From NCBI GenBank assembly GCA_041641375.1, contig JBEPYM010000020.1:1-34653 (forward strand): a DNA stretch of 34,653 nucleotides, written 5' to 3'. The first letter of the stretch is position 1. Each line of letters starts with the position of its first letter. Below, one piece after another: positions 22,468-31,032 of this stretch. The notes under the pieces are model-generated. The model was not told where the DNA came from and did no database searches. It saw only the letters and a program-made list of their open reading frames with translations. A program made the translations under genes and the position numbers. This stretch comes from Paenibacillus_AK sp041641375 (GTDB taxonomy: Bacteria > Bacillota > Bacilli > Paenibacillales > YIM-B00363).

Positions 22468-23828
22468 CAGCAATCCTCCCGATATTTCCGCAAGCGGTAC
22501 TGGAGGCTCTGGCGGCTGATGCCGAGCTCCCGGGCGGCCCGCATCACATTGCCGTGATGCCGGTCCACCGCTTCGCGGATACAGCTTTCCTCGAACGCCC
22601 GCAGCTTCTCGGTCAGTGTACCGGACGCTGCATGTGCGGCGATGCCCGGGGAGGCGCGACGACGGCTCATCTGAAGCAGCGGCAAGTGCGCAGCTTCGAT
22701 GAGCCTTTCGTCGTCCATCAGGTTCATGGCGCCTTCAATCAGGTGCTGCAGCTCGCGCACATTGCCCGGCCAGCTATGCTCCAGGAAGTAACGCTCCACC
22801 TCCATGCTCAGCCCCTCCACATTCATATCGAACAAGCTGTTATATTTCTCAATAAAAAAGCGGGCCAGCGGCAAAATGTCCTCCTTACGCTCGCGCAGCG
22901 GTGGCAGCGGCAGACTGACGACGCCGAGCCGGTAGAAAAGATCCTCGCGCAGGCGACCGGCGGCGATCGCGGCTTCCGGCTCTTCATTCATGGCGGCGAT
23001 GATTCGCACATCCATGGCGCGTTCCTTGACCTCGCCCAGCCGGCGGAACGTCTTCTCCTGAATCGCCCGCAGCAGCTTGGCCTGAAGCGGTACGCCGAGC
23101 GAATTGATTTCGTCGAGAAACAGCGTGCCGCCTTCCGCCTGTTCGAACAGACCCGGCTGATCAACCGCTCCGGTATACGCCCCTTTGCTGGTTCCGAACA
23201 GCAGCCCTTCTACGAGACTTTCCGGCAATGCGGCGCAATTCTGCGAAACGAACGGACCTCGGGATCTGGAGCTGGCATGATGGATGCTTTGCACGAAGAG
23301 CTCCTTCCCCGAACCCGTTTCCCCGATGACGAGTACGGATGACGAGGTACGCGCCGCACGCATCGCCTGCCGGATCACTTTTTGGAGCGATTCGCTCTCC
23401 CCGATGATGTGCTCGAACCGATAGGTTGTTCCGTGTCCGCCTGTCTCCAGCAAATTTTCACGGAGCAGACGCTCCATCTTGGTCACATCGTTCGCAATTT
23501 CGACAGCGCCTACGATCACGCCGTTCTCCATGATGGGATAGGTGTTGTTTATGGTCGTAATCCGTTTGCCCATCTGGTTGTAGTAGGTTTGGCGGACGTT
23601 GAGCGTCGCTTTTCTTTCGCGAATTGCGGTCAGCAGTGTGCTCTGCTGCCCGTTGGAAAAGCGAAACACCGATTCGAACGGCTTGCCCAGCACTTCATGT
23701 TCTTCCATCGATTCGAGCTGCGTCATTTTGCGATTGTACAGGACGGTGCGGCCTTCCGCATCGACGGCGTGAATGCCTTCGCTGATCAGGTTCAGGGCAT
23801 GCTGCAGATAAGTCAGATTGTCCGGCAT
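22467..23828 (-). CDS. rocR: RocR-type sigma-54-dependent activator of arginine catabolism
   Basis: 453 residues (B. subtilis RocR is of similar size). PAS sensor at ~1-118 (LISEGIHAVDAEGRTVLYNRKMTQLES), AAA+ domain ~140-370 with Walker A GETGSGKE (169-176), sigma-54-contact loop GAYTGA (216-221, a Phe-to-Tyr variant of GAFTGA) and Walker B LFLDE (236-240). C-terminal Fis-type HTH at ~412-450 (AARELGISRQSLQYRLRKY). ATG start with AAGGAGG. Divergent from rocD-rocA, which carry RocR-type enhancers and a -24/-12 promoter. By family it activates these genes when ornithine or citrulline is present. Two enhancers lie 47-90 bp from its own start, so autoregulation is possible. Confidence 0.92.
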   Translation of the reverse strand: MPDNLTYLQHALNLISEGIHAVDAEGRTVLYNRKMTQLESMEEHEVLGKPFESVFRFSNGQQSTLLTAIRERKATLNVRQTYYNQMGKRITTINNTYPIMENGVIVGAVEIANDVTKMERLLRENLLETGGHGTTYRFEHIIGESESLQKVIRQAMRAARTSSSVLVIGETGSGKELFVQSIHHASSRSRGPFVSQNCAALPESLVEGLLFGTSKGAYTGAVDQPGLFEQAEGGTLFLDEINSLGVPLQAKLLRAIQEKTFRRLGEVKERAMDVRIIAAMNEEPEAAIAAGRLREDLFYRLGVVSLPLPPLRERKEDILPLARFFIEKYNSLFDMNVEGLSMEVERYFLEHSWPGNVRELQHLIEGAMNLMDDERLIEAAHLPLLQMSRRRASPGIAAHAASGTLTEKLRAFEESCIREAVDRHHGNVMRAARELGISRQSLQYRLRKYREDC

Positions 23829-23874
23829 ATGCGTTCCTCCTTGTTAGGGCACATTGTAGCATGCGGCGGGGGTG

Positions 23875-23917
23875 GGTGCAAAATTATTTTGCACCAAGGT
23901 GCAATCGGAGTTTGCAG
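23875..23917. promoter_or_regulatory. Two RocR upstream activating sequences
   Basis: UAS1 is a perfect 21-bp palindrome (23875-23895, arm GGTGCAAAAT, central T). UAS2 (23898-23917) is weaker, but both share TGCAA-N7-TTGCA with exactly the same geometry, and their centres (23885 and 23908) are 23 bp apart, about two helical turns. This matches the TGCAAAAT/ATTTTGCA pattern I recall for B. subtilis roc enhancers. UAS1 lies about 110 bp upstream of the predicted rocD transcription start. Confidence 0.8.
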
Positions 23918-23967
23918 AAGTCTCGGGATGATGGCAAGGAATGCGTGTCCGGCTCTATTTCCGCAAG

Positions 23968-23984
23968 TTGGCATCGCTCTTGCT
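23968..23984 (+). promoter_or_regulatory. Sigma-54 (-24/-12) promoter of rocD-rocA
   Basis: TTGGCATCGCTCTTGCT matches YTGGCAC-N5-TTGCW with one change (T for C after GGCA). The invariant GG (23970-23971) and GC (23982-23983) are separated by exactly 10 bp. Confidence 0.85.
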
Positions 23985-24026
23985 AGAACATAAGGAGAGG
24001 CTTCGAAATAAAGGAGATGAGCACGA

Positions 24027-25265
24027 ATGGTTGCATCCAAAGACATTATTCGCCAGACGGAAGCTTATGGTGCACGCAACTATAAGCCGCTGGATATTGT
24101 CATCAGCAAAGCGGAAGGCGTGTGGGTGGAGGACCCGGAGGGCAATCGGTATATGGACATGCTCAGCGCGTACTCCGCACTCAATCAGGGACACCGGCAT
24201 CCCCGCATCATTCAGGCGCTGAAGGACCAGGCGGACCGGGTGACACTGACGTCGCGCGCGTTTCATAACGATCAGTTGAACCGATTTTACGAAAAGCTGT
24301 CGAAGGTGACGGGCAAATCGATGCTGCTGCCGATGAATACGGGCGCCGAGGCTGTGGAGACAGCGATCAAGGCGGTGAGACGCTGGGCGTACGGGAAGAA
24401 GAAGGTGGCGGCCGGACAGGCAGAGATCATTGTGTGCGAGGGCAATTTTCATGGCCGGACCATTACGATTACCTCGTTCTCTTCCGCGGAGGAATACAAG
24501 GAAGGGTACGGTCCGTTCACCCCTGGCTTCCGTCTGGTCCCTTATGGGGATTTAGACGCGCTCCGCCAAGCGATTACCCCCAATACGGCGGCGTTCCTGG
24601 TAGAGCCGATTCAGGGTGAGGCAGGCATACTTATTCCTCCCGATGGCTACCTGAAGCAAGCCTACGAGCTGTGCAAGGCGAACGATGTGCTGTTTGTTGC
24701 TGACGAGATTCAGACCGGCTTTGGACGCACGGGCCGTATGTTCGCCTGTGACTGGGAGGATGTCAAGCCGGATGTATACATTATGGGCAAAGCGCTTGGC
24801 GGCGGCGTGCTTCCGATTTCGGCGGTGGCTGCTGACCACGATGTGCTTGGCGTATTTACACCGGGGTCGCACGGATCGACGTTCGGCGGAAATCCGCTTG
24901 CCTGCGCAGTTGCGGTTGCCGCTCTGGAGGTGCTGGAGGACGAGCAGCTTGTACAGCGCTCGGCGGAGCTGGGGGCTCGGCTGGCGGAACGGCTGCGCAA
25001 GCTCGATTCCGACCGAATCAAGGAAATAAGGGGCAGAGGCTTGTTTGTCGGGATCGAGCTGTATGAATCGGCACGGCCGTATTGCGAGCGTCTGAAGGAG
25101 CTGGGACTGCTGTGCAAGGAAACGCATGAGACGACCATTCGGCTCGCCCCGCCGCTTACGATTACGGACGCGGAGCTCGAATATGCGCTAGAGCGTATCG
25201 TGCAAGTGTTTGAAAAGGCTCATGTGGAACCACAAAACCATTCTGATGAGGTGAAAACGCGATGA
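24027..25265 (+). CDS. rocD: Ornithine aminotransferase
   Basis: 412 residues. It converts ornithine and 2-oxoglutarate to glutamate-5-semialdehyde and glutamate, the second step of arginine breakdown. Class III aminotransferase features: ARNYKPLDIVISKAEGVWV at the N-terminus, MNTGAEAVETAIKAVRRWAY (103-122), VADEIQTGFGRTGR (224-237, the Asp contacts PLP) and the Schiff-base Lys255 in YIMGKALGGG. ATG start with AAGGAG. The sequence is full-length. Its stop overlaps the rocA start by ATGA, so the two are translationally coupled. Controlled by RocR and sigma-54 as judged from the upstream sites. No arginase or permease gene is linked here. Confidence 0.96.
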   Translation: MVASKDIIRQTEAYGARNYKPLDIVISKAEGVWVEDPEGNRYMDMLSAYSALNQGHRHPRIIQALKDQADRVTLTSRAFHNDQLNRFYEKLSKVTGKSMLLPMNTGAEAVETAIKAVRRWAYGKKKVAAGQAEIIVCEGNFHGRTITITSFSSAEEYKEGYGPFTPGFRLVPYGDLDALRQAITPNTAAFLVEPIQGEAGILIPPDGYLKQAYELCKANDVLFVADEIQTGFGRTGRMFACDWEDVKPDVYIMGKALGGGVLPISAVAADHDVLGVFTPGSHGSTFGGNPLACAVAVAALEVLEDEQLVQRSAELGARLAERLRKLDSDRIKEIRGRGLFVGIELYESARPYCERLKELGLLCKETHETTIRLAPPLTITDAELEYALERIVQVFEKAHVEPQNHSDEVKTR

Positions 25266-26857
25266 ATACAAGTGTGAATCAATCAGCGGCCATGGAGCGT
25301 ATGAAGGACGTATTTCGGAACGAGCCCTTCACCGATTTCGGCGTGCCTGCAAACCGCGAGGCCATGGAGGCTGCGCTCCGAAAGGTGAGACTGGAGCTGG
25401 GTAGGGATTATCCGCTCTGGATCGGGGCGGAACGGATCATGACGGAGGATCGGATCGTATCGATCAACCCAGGACAGATTGATGTTGTGATCGGACGGGT
25501 AAGCAAGGCGTCCAAGGAGCTTGCCGAGCAGGCGATGGTTGCTGCGCTTGATGCTTTCGCCAGCTGGAGCCGTGTTCCGGCGGTCGAGCGCTCGGCGTGC
25601 TTGCTTCGCGCTGCGGCACTTATGCGCGAGCGCAAGCATGAGTTCTCCGCGATGATGGTGTATGAATCGGGCAAAAACTGGGCCGAGGCTGATGCGGATA
25701 CAGCGGAAGCCATTGACTTCCTGGAGTTCTATGCACGAGAGAACCTTCGTCTCAGCGCAACGAACGAGCATCGCCCGCTGACCCCGGTGGAGGGGGAGGC
25801 CAATCGACTGGAATATATTCCGCTCGGGGTCGGCGTCGTAATTCCGCCCTGGAACTTTCCGCTCGCAATTTGCGTAGGCATGTCGTCCGCAGCGATCGTC
25901 AGCGGCAACACAGTGCTGCTGAAGCCTGCTTCCGTTACACCGGTTATTGCGCACAACTATGTGGAGCTTATGGAGGAAGCGGGGCTTCCGCCGGGTGTGC
26001 TGAACTTTGTTCCAGGCAGCGGCGCCGAGGTGGGCGACTACTTGACCACACATAAATCAACGCGGTTTATCAGCTTTACCGGGTCCAAGGAAATCGGGCT
26101 GCGCATTAACCGGCTTGCGGCGGAGACGGCCGACGGTCAGCTCTGGATCAAGCGGGTCGTCGCCGAGATGGGCGGCAAGGACGGGATTGTCGTCGATGAG
26201 ACGGCTGATCTGGATCGGGCGGCGGCGGCGATCGTCAGCTCGGCGTTCGGCTTCCAGGGCCAGAAATGCTCGGCCGGCTCACGCGCTTTCGTGGTCGAAT
26301 CGGTGTATGAGCAGGTTGTGGAAAAGGTGAAGGCGCTGACCGAGCAGCTGAAGATCGGACTGCCGGAGCGGAACGAGCCGATCGGACCCGTCTCGGATGA
26401 GAACGGCTACCGCAAAATTCTCGAATATATCGAGATCGGCAAGCAGGAAGGACGGCTCCTATGCGGCGGCTCCAAAGCGGAGGGCAACGGCTATTACATT
26501 CAACCAACCGTATTTGCCGATGTCGACGGGAAGGCGCGGATTATGCAGGAGGAAATTTTCGGTCCGGTACTGGCGATCGGCAGGGCGAAGGATTACAAGG
26601 AAGCCATCCGGATGTATAACGATACCGAATTCGGCCTCACCGGCTCTTATTTCTCCAGCGACGAGGACCGAATCCGGTATGCGGAGACGGAGATGTTCTG
26701 CGGCAACCTGTACGTGAACCGCAAGTGTACGGGCGCTCTCGTCGGAGCGCATCCGTTCGGCGGCTTCAACATGTCCGGTACCGATTCGAAGGCGGGCGGC
26801 TACGACTACCTGCTGCTGTTTACGCAGGCGAAGCTGATCTCCCGCAAGCTCGGTTAA
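25262..26857 (+). CDS. rocA: 1-pyrroline-5-carboxylate dehydrogenase (L-glutamate gamma-semialdehyde dehydrogenase)
   Basis: 531 residues, slightly longer than the usual ~515 because of the N-terminus; an internal Met11 is an alternative start, but AGGTG fits the ATG at 25262. It oxidises glutamate semialdehyde to glutamate with NAD+. Aldehyde dehydrogenase landmarks: IPPWNFPLAI (194-203), FTGSKEIGLR (272-281), the general base Glu302 in VVAEMGGKD, and the nucleophile Cys336 in GQKCSAGSR. It overlaps rocD by four bases and ends one base before the convergent regulator gene. RocD and RocA together complete the ornithine-to-glutamate route. Confidence 0.96.
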   Translation: MNTSVNQSAAMERMKDVFRNEPFTDFGVPANREAMEAALRKVRLELGRDYPLWIGAERIMTEDRIVSINPGQIDVVIGRVSKASKELAEQAMVAALDAFASWSRVPAVERSACLLRAAALMRERKHEFSAMMVYESGKNWAEADADTAEAIDFLEFYARENLRLSATNEHRPLTPVEGEANRLEYIPLGVGVVIPPWNFPLAICVGMSSAAIVSGNTVLLKPASVTPVIAHNYVELMEEAGLPPGVLNFVPGSGAEVGDYLTTHKSTRFISFTGSKEIGLRINRLAAETADGQLWIKRVVAEMGGKDGIVVDETADLDRAAAAIVSSAFGFQGQKCSAGSRAFVVESVYEQVVEKVKALTEQLKIGLPERNEPIGPVSDENGYRKILEYIEIGKQEGRLLCGGSKAEGNGYYIQPTVFADVDGKARIMQEEIFGPVLAIGRAKDYKEAIRMYNDTEFGLTGSYFSSDEDRIRYAETEMFCGNLYVNRKCTGALVGAHPFGGFNMSGTDSKAGGYDYLLLFTQAKLISRKLG

Positions 26858-26858
26858 C

Positions 26859-29033
26859 TCAAGGACGGCTGCGGTTGGCGTCGCCCGCCGCAGCCTCCAG
26901 CCAGCCGACGCCCTGCGGCGTGAGGCGGATGCCGCTTCTGCCGCGGTAGATCGCGAGCAGCTGCTGCTGCTCGAGCCACTCCACCCGGTGCCGTATCTGC
27001 TGCTCCGATAGCGCCCGCAGCCCTTGCTCCGACAGCTCCGACAGCTCCGACAGCCGCTTGCGCCCAATCGGCTCACCCTGCCGGTTGAACGCATGCACCG
27101 TCTGCATAATCCAGAACAGCTCGTCGTCGTTCGGTGCAGGCGTGGGGGAGCCGGCTGGAGCACCTCCTGCTCCCGCCCTTGCGGAAGGTATGCCAGTGTG
27201 GCCGCTTTCCGTCGGATGGTAAGGGGCGCCGTTCAGGGAGGTCGAGCGGTAGACGAGGCTGCCTCTGTGCCCCGGCGCTGTTTTCTGAAAGAAGCTGTCT
27301 TCCGGAATATCTTGCAGCGTCACCACATCGTCATCGCATACGGCGAGCATATAGTCAATCGTGTTTTTCAGCTCGCGAATGTTGCCGTACCACTCATAGC
27401 TGGACAATCGGCTCATTACCTCGGGTTGAATCCGCACCTGGCTGCGCCCGCTATGGTGGATGAAGTGGCGGATCAGCAGCTCCATGTCCTCTTTGCGCCG
27501 CCGCAGCTCCGGCAGATGAAGATACAGCACCTTCAGTCGATGATATAAATCCTCGCGGAATTTACCCATCTCGATCATCGCCAGCAAATCCTTGTTCGTT
27601 GCTGCGATCACGCGCACATTAATCGGGATAATCTTGTTGCCGCCGATGCGCATAATTTCCTTCTCCTGCAGCACCCGCAGCAGACGCGCCTGAAGTCTCA
27701 GACTGATATCCCCGATTTCATCCAGAAAGATCGTTCCGCCGTTCGCCTGCTCGAAGAGTCCCATCTTTCCTCCCTTCTTGGCACCTGTGAATGCGCCCTC
27801 TTCATAGCCGAACAGCTCGCTCTCGATAAGATCCTCGGACAGCGCACTGAAATTGATAGCCAGGAACGTCTCTTTGTTTCGGATCGACTCATTATGGATG
27901 GCACTGGCGAACAGTTCCTTGCCGGTTCCGCTTTCTCCTTCGATTAACACGGTCAAGTCCGTTCGCGCCAGCTTCTTGGCAATATGCTTCGTTTGCTGCA
28001 GCGCGGAGCTTGTGCCGATAATATCGTCGAAGTCGTATTTGGCGACGTACCCTTTCTTCACGAGCTCGCGCCGCAGCGTCCGCTCAATCTTGATCGTGCC
28101 GTGCACGTCCTTGAACGTAAGCACGACTGTCTGCTCTGAGTCCAGCCGCAAACGGTGTACGATGTAGTCATTTTGCATAACGGTAAAGCAGCCATTGTCT
28201 TCCTCGGTTTCGTTCATGGCGAAGTGAAGCAGCTGCTGGTTGGGCAGCACTTCCTTAACCTGCTTGCCCAGCACAAACCGTGAATTCAGCTTGAGCAGAT
28301 TTTCCAGAACGGTATTAAAAACGGTGATGCGGCCGGAATCGTCGATTGCCATAATCCCGTCGTCCACGCCATCGAGCACCTGCTTGAAATGCTTGCTCAG
28401 CTTATCGGCTGCCTGGCTCGTCTGGGCCAATATTTTGCTGAGCTCGATAATTTTGCGCATAATTTTACGCGAGACATGCTCCGCCTTCTCCTCAAGCAGA
28501 CCGAGCTTATCCAAAATGAGCATAATGGTCGTAATATCGATCAGACGGGGGCCGACGTCGATAATTTCCTTGACGAATTCAGGCACCAGGCTTGCTTCGC
28601 CGGGAGTGACGGCTAGCGGAATACGGGCGAAGTTTTTGATACCCGGATAATAGGGGATATATTCAATGTGATCGACTCCAAGCTGTATTAAATTGTCGAT
28701 CGACTCGAAGGCCATCTGATCAAAGTCATTCACATACAACACACGAGTCCCTTTCGGAATCGAAAGCAGCTTCTCAATTTGCTCGAAATCGATCGTCCGT
28801 TTCGCAATGACGACATGGGAGGATTCGCCTACAAGGGGCAGCACCTGCTCGGTAATCATATCTGTGGAGAGAATGACCAAATAATCGTTGAGCGGCCCCG
28901 GAACCTTGTGCTCCAGCGAATAGCTGTGAATCGTAGTGAAATCGCCGAGAATTTCCATGAGCTGCTTCGTCAATGCGATTCTGGTTTCCTCGGAGCCGGT
29001 TACCAATGAAATCGAGTATCGTGGATCCGCCAT
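26859..29033 (-). CDS. Sigma-54-dependent activator with atypical winged-helix-like C-terminus
   Basis: 724 residues. The N-terminal ~200 form an unrecognised, possibly receiver- or PrpR-like sensing region (YLVILSTDMITEQVLPLVGE; GVDHIEYIPYYPGIKNF), then a coiled linker. PAS at ~215-310 (VDDGIMAIDDSGRITVFNTV). AAA+ at ~335-575 with Walker A GESGTGKE (366-373), a canonical GAFTGA loop (413-418) and Walker B TIFLDE (434-439). A disordered Gly/Ala/Pro linker (585-635) leads to a C-terminal domain (ELFWIMQTVHAFNRQGEPIG; QQIRHRVEWLEQQQLLAIYR; GIRLTPQGVGWLE) that resembles a winged helix, not the Fis HTH usual in this family. It is divergent from a peptide-type ABC operon with a -24/-12 promoter, which is its probable target. 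The inducer is unknown. Confidence 0.9.
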   Translation of the reverse strand: MADPRYSISLVTGSEETRIALTKQLMEILGDFTTIHSYSLEHKVPGPLNDYLVILSTDMITEQVLPLVGESSHVVIAKRTIDFEQIEKLLSIPKGTRVLYVNDFDQMAFESIDNLIQLGVDHIEYIPYYPGIKNFARIPLAVTPGEASLVPEFVKEIIDVGPRLIDITTIMLILDKLGLLEEKAEHVSRKIMRKIIELSKILAQTSQAADKLSKHFKQVLDGVDDGIMAIDDSGRITVFNTVLENLLKLNSRFVLGKQVKEVLPNQQLLHFAMNETEEDNGCFTVMQNDYIVHRLRLDSEQTVVLTFKDVHGTIKIERTLRRELVKKGYVAKYDFDDIIGTSSALQQTKHIAKKLARTDLTVLIEGESGTGKELFASAIHNESIRNKETFLAINFSALSEDLIESELFGYEEGAFTGAKKGGKMGLFEQANGGTIFLDEIGDISLRLQARLLRVLQEKEIMRIGGNKIIPINVRVIAATNKDLLAMIEMGKFREDLYHRLKVLYLHLPELRRRKEDMELLIRHFIHHSGRSQVRIQPEVMSRLSSYEWYGNIRELKNTIDYMLAVCDDDVVTLQDIPEDSFFQKTAPGHRGSLVYRSTSLNGAPYHPTESGHTGIPSARAGAGGAPAGSPTPAPNDDELFWIMQTVHAFNRQGEPIGRKRLSELSELSEQGLRALSEQQIRHRVEWLEQQQLLAIYRGRSGIRLTPQGVGWLEAAAGDANRSRP
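27026..27052. repeat. Three perfect 9-bp tandem copies inside the sigma-54 activator gene
   Basis: GCTCCGACA x3 on the plus strand, coding for Leu-Ser-Glu x3 on the minus strand, within the C-terminal DNA-binding region. Slippage would change the length without a frameshift. Confidence 0.8.
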
Positions 29034-29180
29034 TATGGCCTCCTAGTGTGCTTGTTATGGTTCTTATTTTAACGCTAATGGTCACCAATAATAAAGAGAT
29101 AACAACCAACAAAATAAAGACAATTATGTGTCATTATATATAACGTATAGAGTCACGGTACTAGACATATAAGGTGAGGG

Positions 29181-29280
29181 GTTGTTCGGATATTAATAAA
29201 TTGTAAAGCAATGCAGCACGAACAAGTATATCATGCTCGGGTCAATCTTGAATACGCTTTCTCGGCGGGGCTTGTTCATG
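29181..29280. promoter_or_regulatory. TTGTTC elements, possible enhancers of the peptide-transporter promoter
   Basis: Three TTGTTC half-sites lie in the 371-bp gap between the activator and the transporter: 29182-29187 (+), CACGAACAAG at 29217-29226 (minus orientation) and CTTGTTCATG at 29271-29280 (+). The last two form an inverted pair matching at 9 of 10 positions. They fall about 90-180 bp upstream of the predicted +1, the right range for sigma-54 enhancers. The rest of 29034-29404 is AT-rich, with nothing else clear apart from the -24/-12 promoter. Confidence 0.35.
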
Positions 29281-29335
29281 GCAGACAATCGTACCGAACT
29301 TAATTGTGCGGCAAAATTCACCTGTATCCGATAAG

Positions 29336-29352
29336 TTGGCACGCGAATTGCT
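29336..29352 (+). promoter_or_regulatory. Sigma-54 (-24/-12) promoter of the peptide ABC operon
   Basis: TTGGCACGCGAATTGCT is a near-perfect match to YTGGCACGN4TTGCW, with GG (29338-29339) and GC (29350-29351) exactly 10 bp apart. It lies 53 bp before the lipoprotein start. Confidence 0.9.
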
Positions 29353-29404
29353 TCTTAAGAAAAGTAGGTAGCATTCATTCCAATCTTGAGGGGAGATTTA
29401 CGAC

Positions 29405-31018
29405 ATGATTAAAGGTCTTACAACGCGCAAGCTGGCAGTTACGGGTATGGTCCTGGCGATGGCCGCTTCGACGCTCATCGGCTGTACCCAGTCCGCACCG
29501 CCGAAAGCTGCAGAACCGCCCAAGACGTCGACCGAGGCGCCGAAGCCGGCTCCTGCCGTCGCCAAACCGCTCGTTGTGGGTATTGAAGCGGATATTCGAT
29601 CGCTCATTCCTTACAACGTAACGGATGGCAACTCCACTGGCGTACAGGCAACTATGGTGGAAGGGCTCGTCAGGTTCGACAAGGATTTGAAGGTCGTGCC
29701 GAGCCTTGCATCCGAATGGAAGGTGAGCGAGGATGCGAAATCCATTACGTTTACGCTCCGCACTGGCGTGAATTTCCATGACGGCGCTCCGTTTAACGCC
29801 CAGGCGGTCAAGACAGCGCTTGATTTCGCGCGCAACAAGGACAACAAGATGGCGCGAGCGTCGTTTCTGTCGTTTATCAGCAGCATTGACATCATCGACG
29901 ACAAGACTGTCAAAATTTCGAGCGACAAGCCGTTCTCGCCGATGATCAACTACTTGGCGCATTCGTCCTGCATGATTATCTCCCCGAACGAAATCAAGAA
30001 GAAGCTGGACAACAAGGACTATGCGCTTGACCGCAATCTGGTCGGAACCGGTCCTTACAAGCTCGCCGAATGGAAGGACGGACAATATATCAAGGTCGTT
30101 CCGAACGATCAATATTGGAACAAAGCGAACGCAGCCAAGGTGGAAAGCATTACGTTCAAGCCGGTGCTTGAAGCGAGCACGCGCGTCAACATGCTGAAAA
30201 CCGGCGAGCTTGACATCGTGAAAAATATTCCGAGCCTGGCAGCGAAAGAACTCGCATCTAGCAAGGATATCGACATTAGCCAGACGAACGGTATGGACGT
30301 GTACTATGTCGGCGCCAACATGAAGCTTCCGCAGTTCTCCAAGGAAGTTCGCCAGGCGATGAACTATGCGATTGACAAAAATCAGCTCATCGCACAGGTG
30401 TTGAACGGCTACGGCAAAATTGCCGAATCCGCAATCGCTCCGAACGTAACCGGGTTTGCGAAGCAGAAGGCGTACGAGCTCAACCTCGAAAAAGCGAAAG
30501 AGCTCATGAAAAAGGCGGGTTACGAGAAGGGCTTCGACACTACGCTGTGGACACGCAACAACACCGAATTCATTGCCGTCGCCGAGAATGTTGCAATTCA
30601 GCTTAAGCAAATCGGCATTAACGCGAAGGTTACGCCACTCGAGGCAGGCACACTGTTTGACAAGCTGGATGCCGGTAAGGAAACAGAGATGTACATCGGC
30701 CGCTGGTCGCCGGGTACTGGCGATGCGGATTACGGATTGCGCCCGAACTTCCATTCCACGCGCATCCCGCCGACGAACAACAACTCGATGTATTACATCA
30801 ATACAACTGTTGACAAGCTGATTGACGAAGCGGGTGTGACCGCCGATATCAAGAAAGCGAACGAAAACTATGCCCAAGTGCAAAAAATCATTTATGAAGA
30901 CGCGGCCTGGACGTTCCTGTATGTACCGGATTGGATCGTAGGCAAGCGCAAGGATGTGTCCGGCATTGCGGTATACCCGAACGGCTACATCCATGTCAAC
31001 GAAGCGGTGAAAAAATAA
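29405..31018 (+). CDS. Peptide/nickel-type ABC transporter substrate-binding lipoprotein
   Basis: 537 residues. Signal peptide with lipobox LIGC (lipidated Cys27), a Pro/Ala/Lys-rich linker, then a family-5 solute-binding domain: MVEGLVRFDKDLKVVPSLASEW and FTLRTGVNFHDGAPFNAQAV are the classic DppA/OppA/GsiB signature. VRQAMNYAIDKNQLIAQVLNG and the C-terminal WTFLYVPDWIVG are also typical. It captures a peptide, glutathione or similar ligand outside the membrane for the permeases that follow. ATG with GAGGGGAG upstream. First gene of a sigma-54-driven operon; a GC-rich hairpin separates it from the permease genes. Confidence 0.94.
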   Translation: MIKGLTTRKLAVTGMVLAMAASTLIGCTQSAPPKAAEPPKTSTEAPKPAPAVAKPLVVGIEADIRSLIPYNVTDGNSTGVQATMVEGLVRFDKDLKVVPSLASEWKVSEDAKSITFTLRTGVNFHDGAPFNAQAVKTALDFARNKDNKMARASFLSFISSIDIIDDKTVKISSDKPFSPMINYLAHSSCMIISPNEIKKKLDNKDYALDRNLVGTGPYKLAEWKDGQYIKVVPNDQYWNKANAAKVESITFKPVLEASTRVNMLKTGELDIVKNIPSLAAKELASSKDIDISQTNGMDVYYVGANMKLPQFSKEVRQAMNYAIDKNQLIAQVLNGYGKIAESAIAPNVTGFAKQKAYELNLEKAKELMKKAGYEKGFDTTLWTRNNTEFIAVAENVAIQLKQIGINAKVTPLEAGTLFDKLDAGKETEMYIGRWSPGTGDADYGLRPNFHSTRIPPTNNNSMYYINTTVDKLIDEAGVTADIKKANENYAQVQKIIYEDAAWTFLYVPDWIVGKRKDVSGIAVYPNGYIHVNEAVKK

Positions 31019-31032
31019 GCGAAGCTCTTGTC

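Noticed and set aside
22344..23342. 332-residue plus-strand frame opposite rocR
   Set aside because: RocR on the minus strand has complete AAA+ and Fis motifs; the plus frame starts inside the oxidase gene without a ribosome site.
29118..29131. GACA-N6-TGTC inverted repeat upstream of the sigma-54 activator
   Set aside because: The half-sites are only four bases in an AT-rich stretch; chance is likely.
29375..30994. 539-residue open frame on the minus strand
   Set aside because: It mirrors the lipoprotein gene at 29405-31018, which has a promoter, ribosome site, lipobox and family motifs. The minus frame has none of these and an Arg/His/Val-rich shadow composition.
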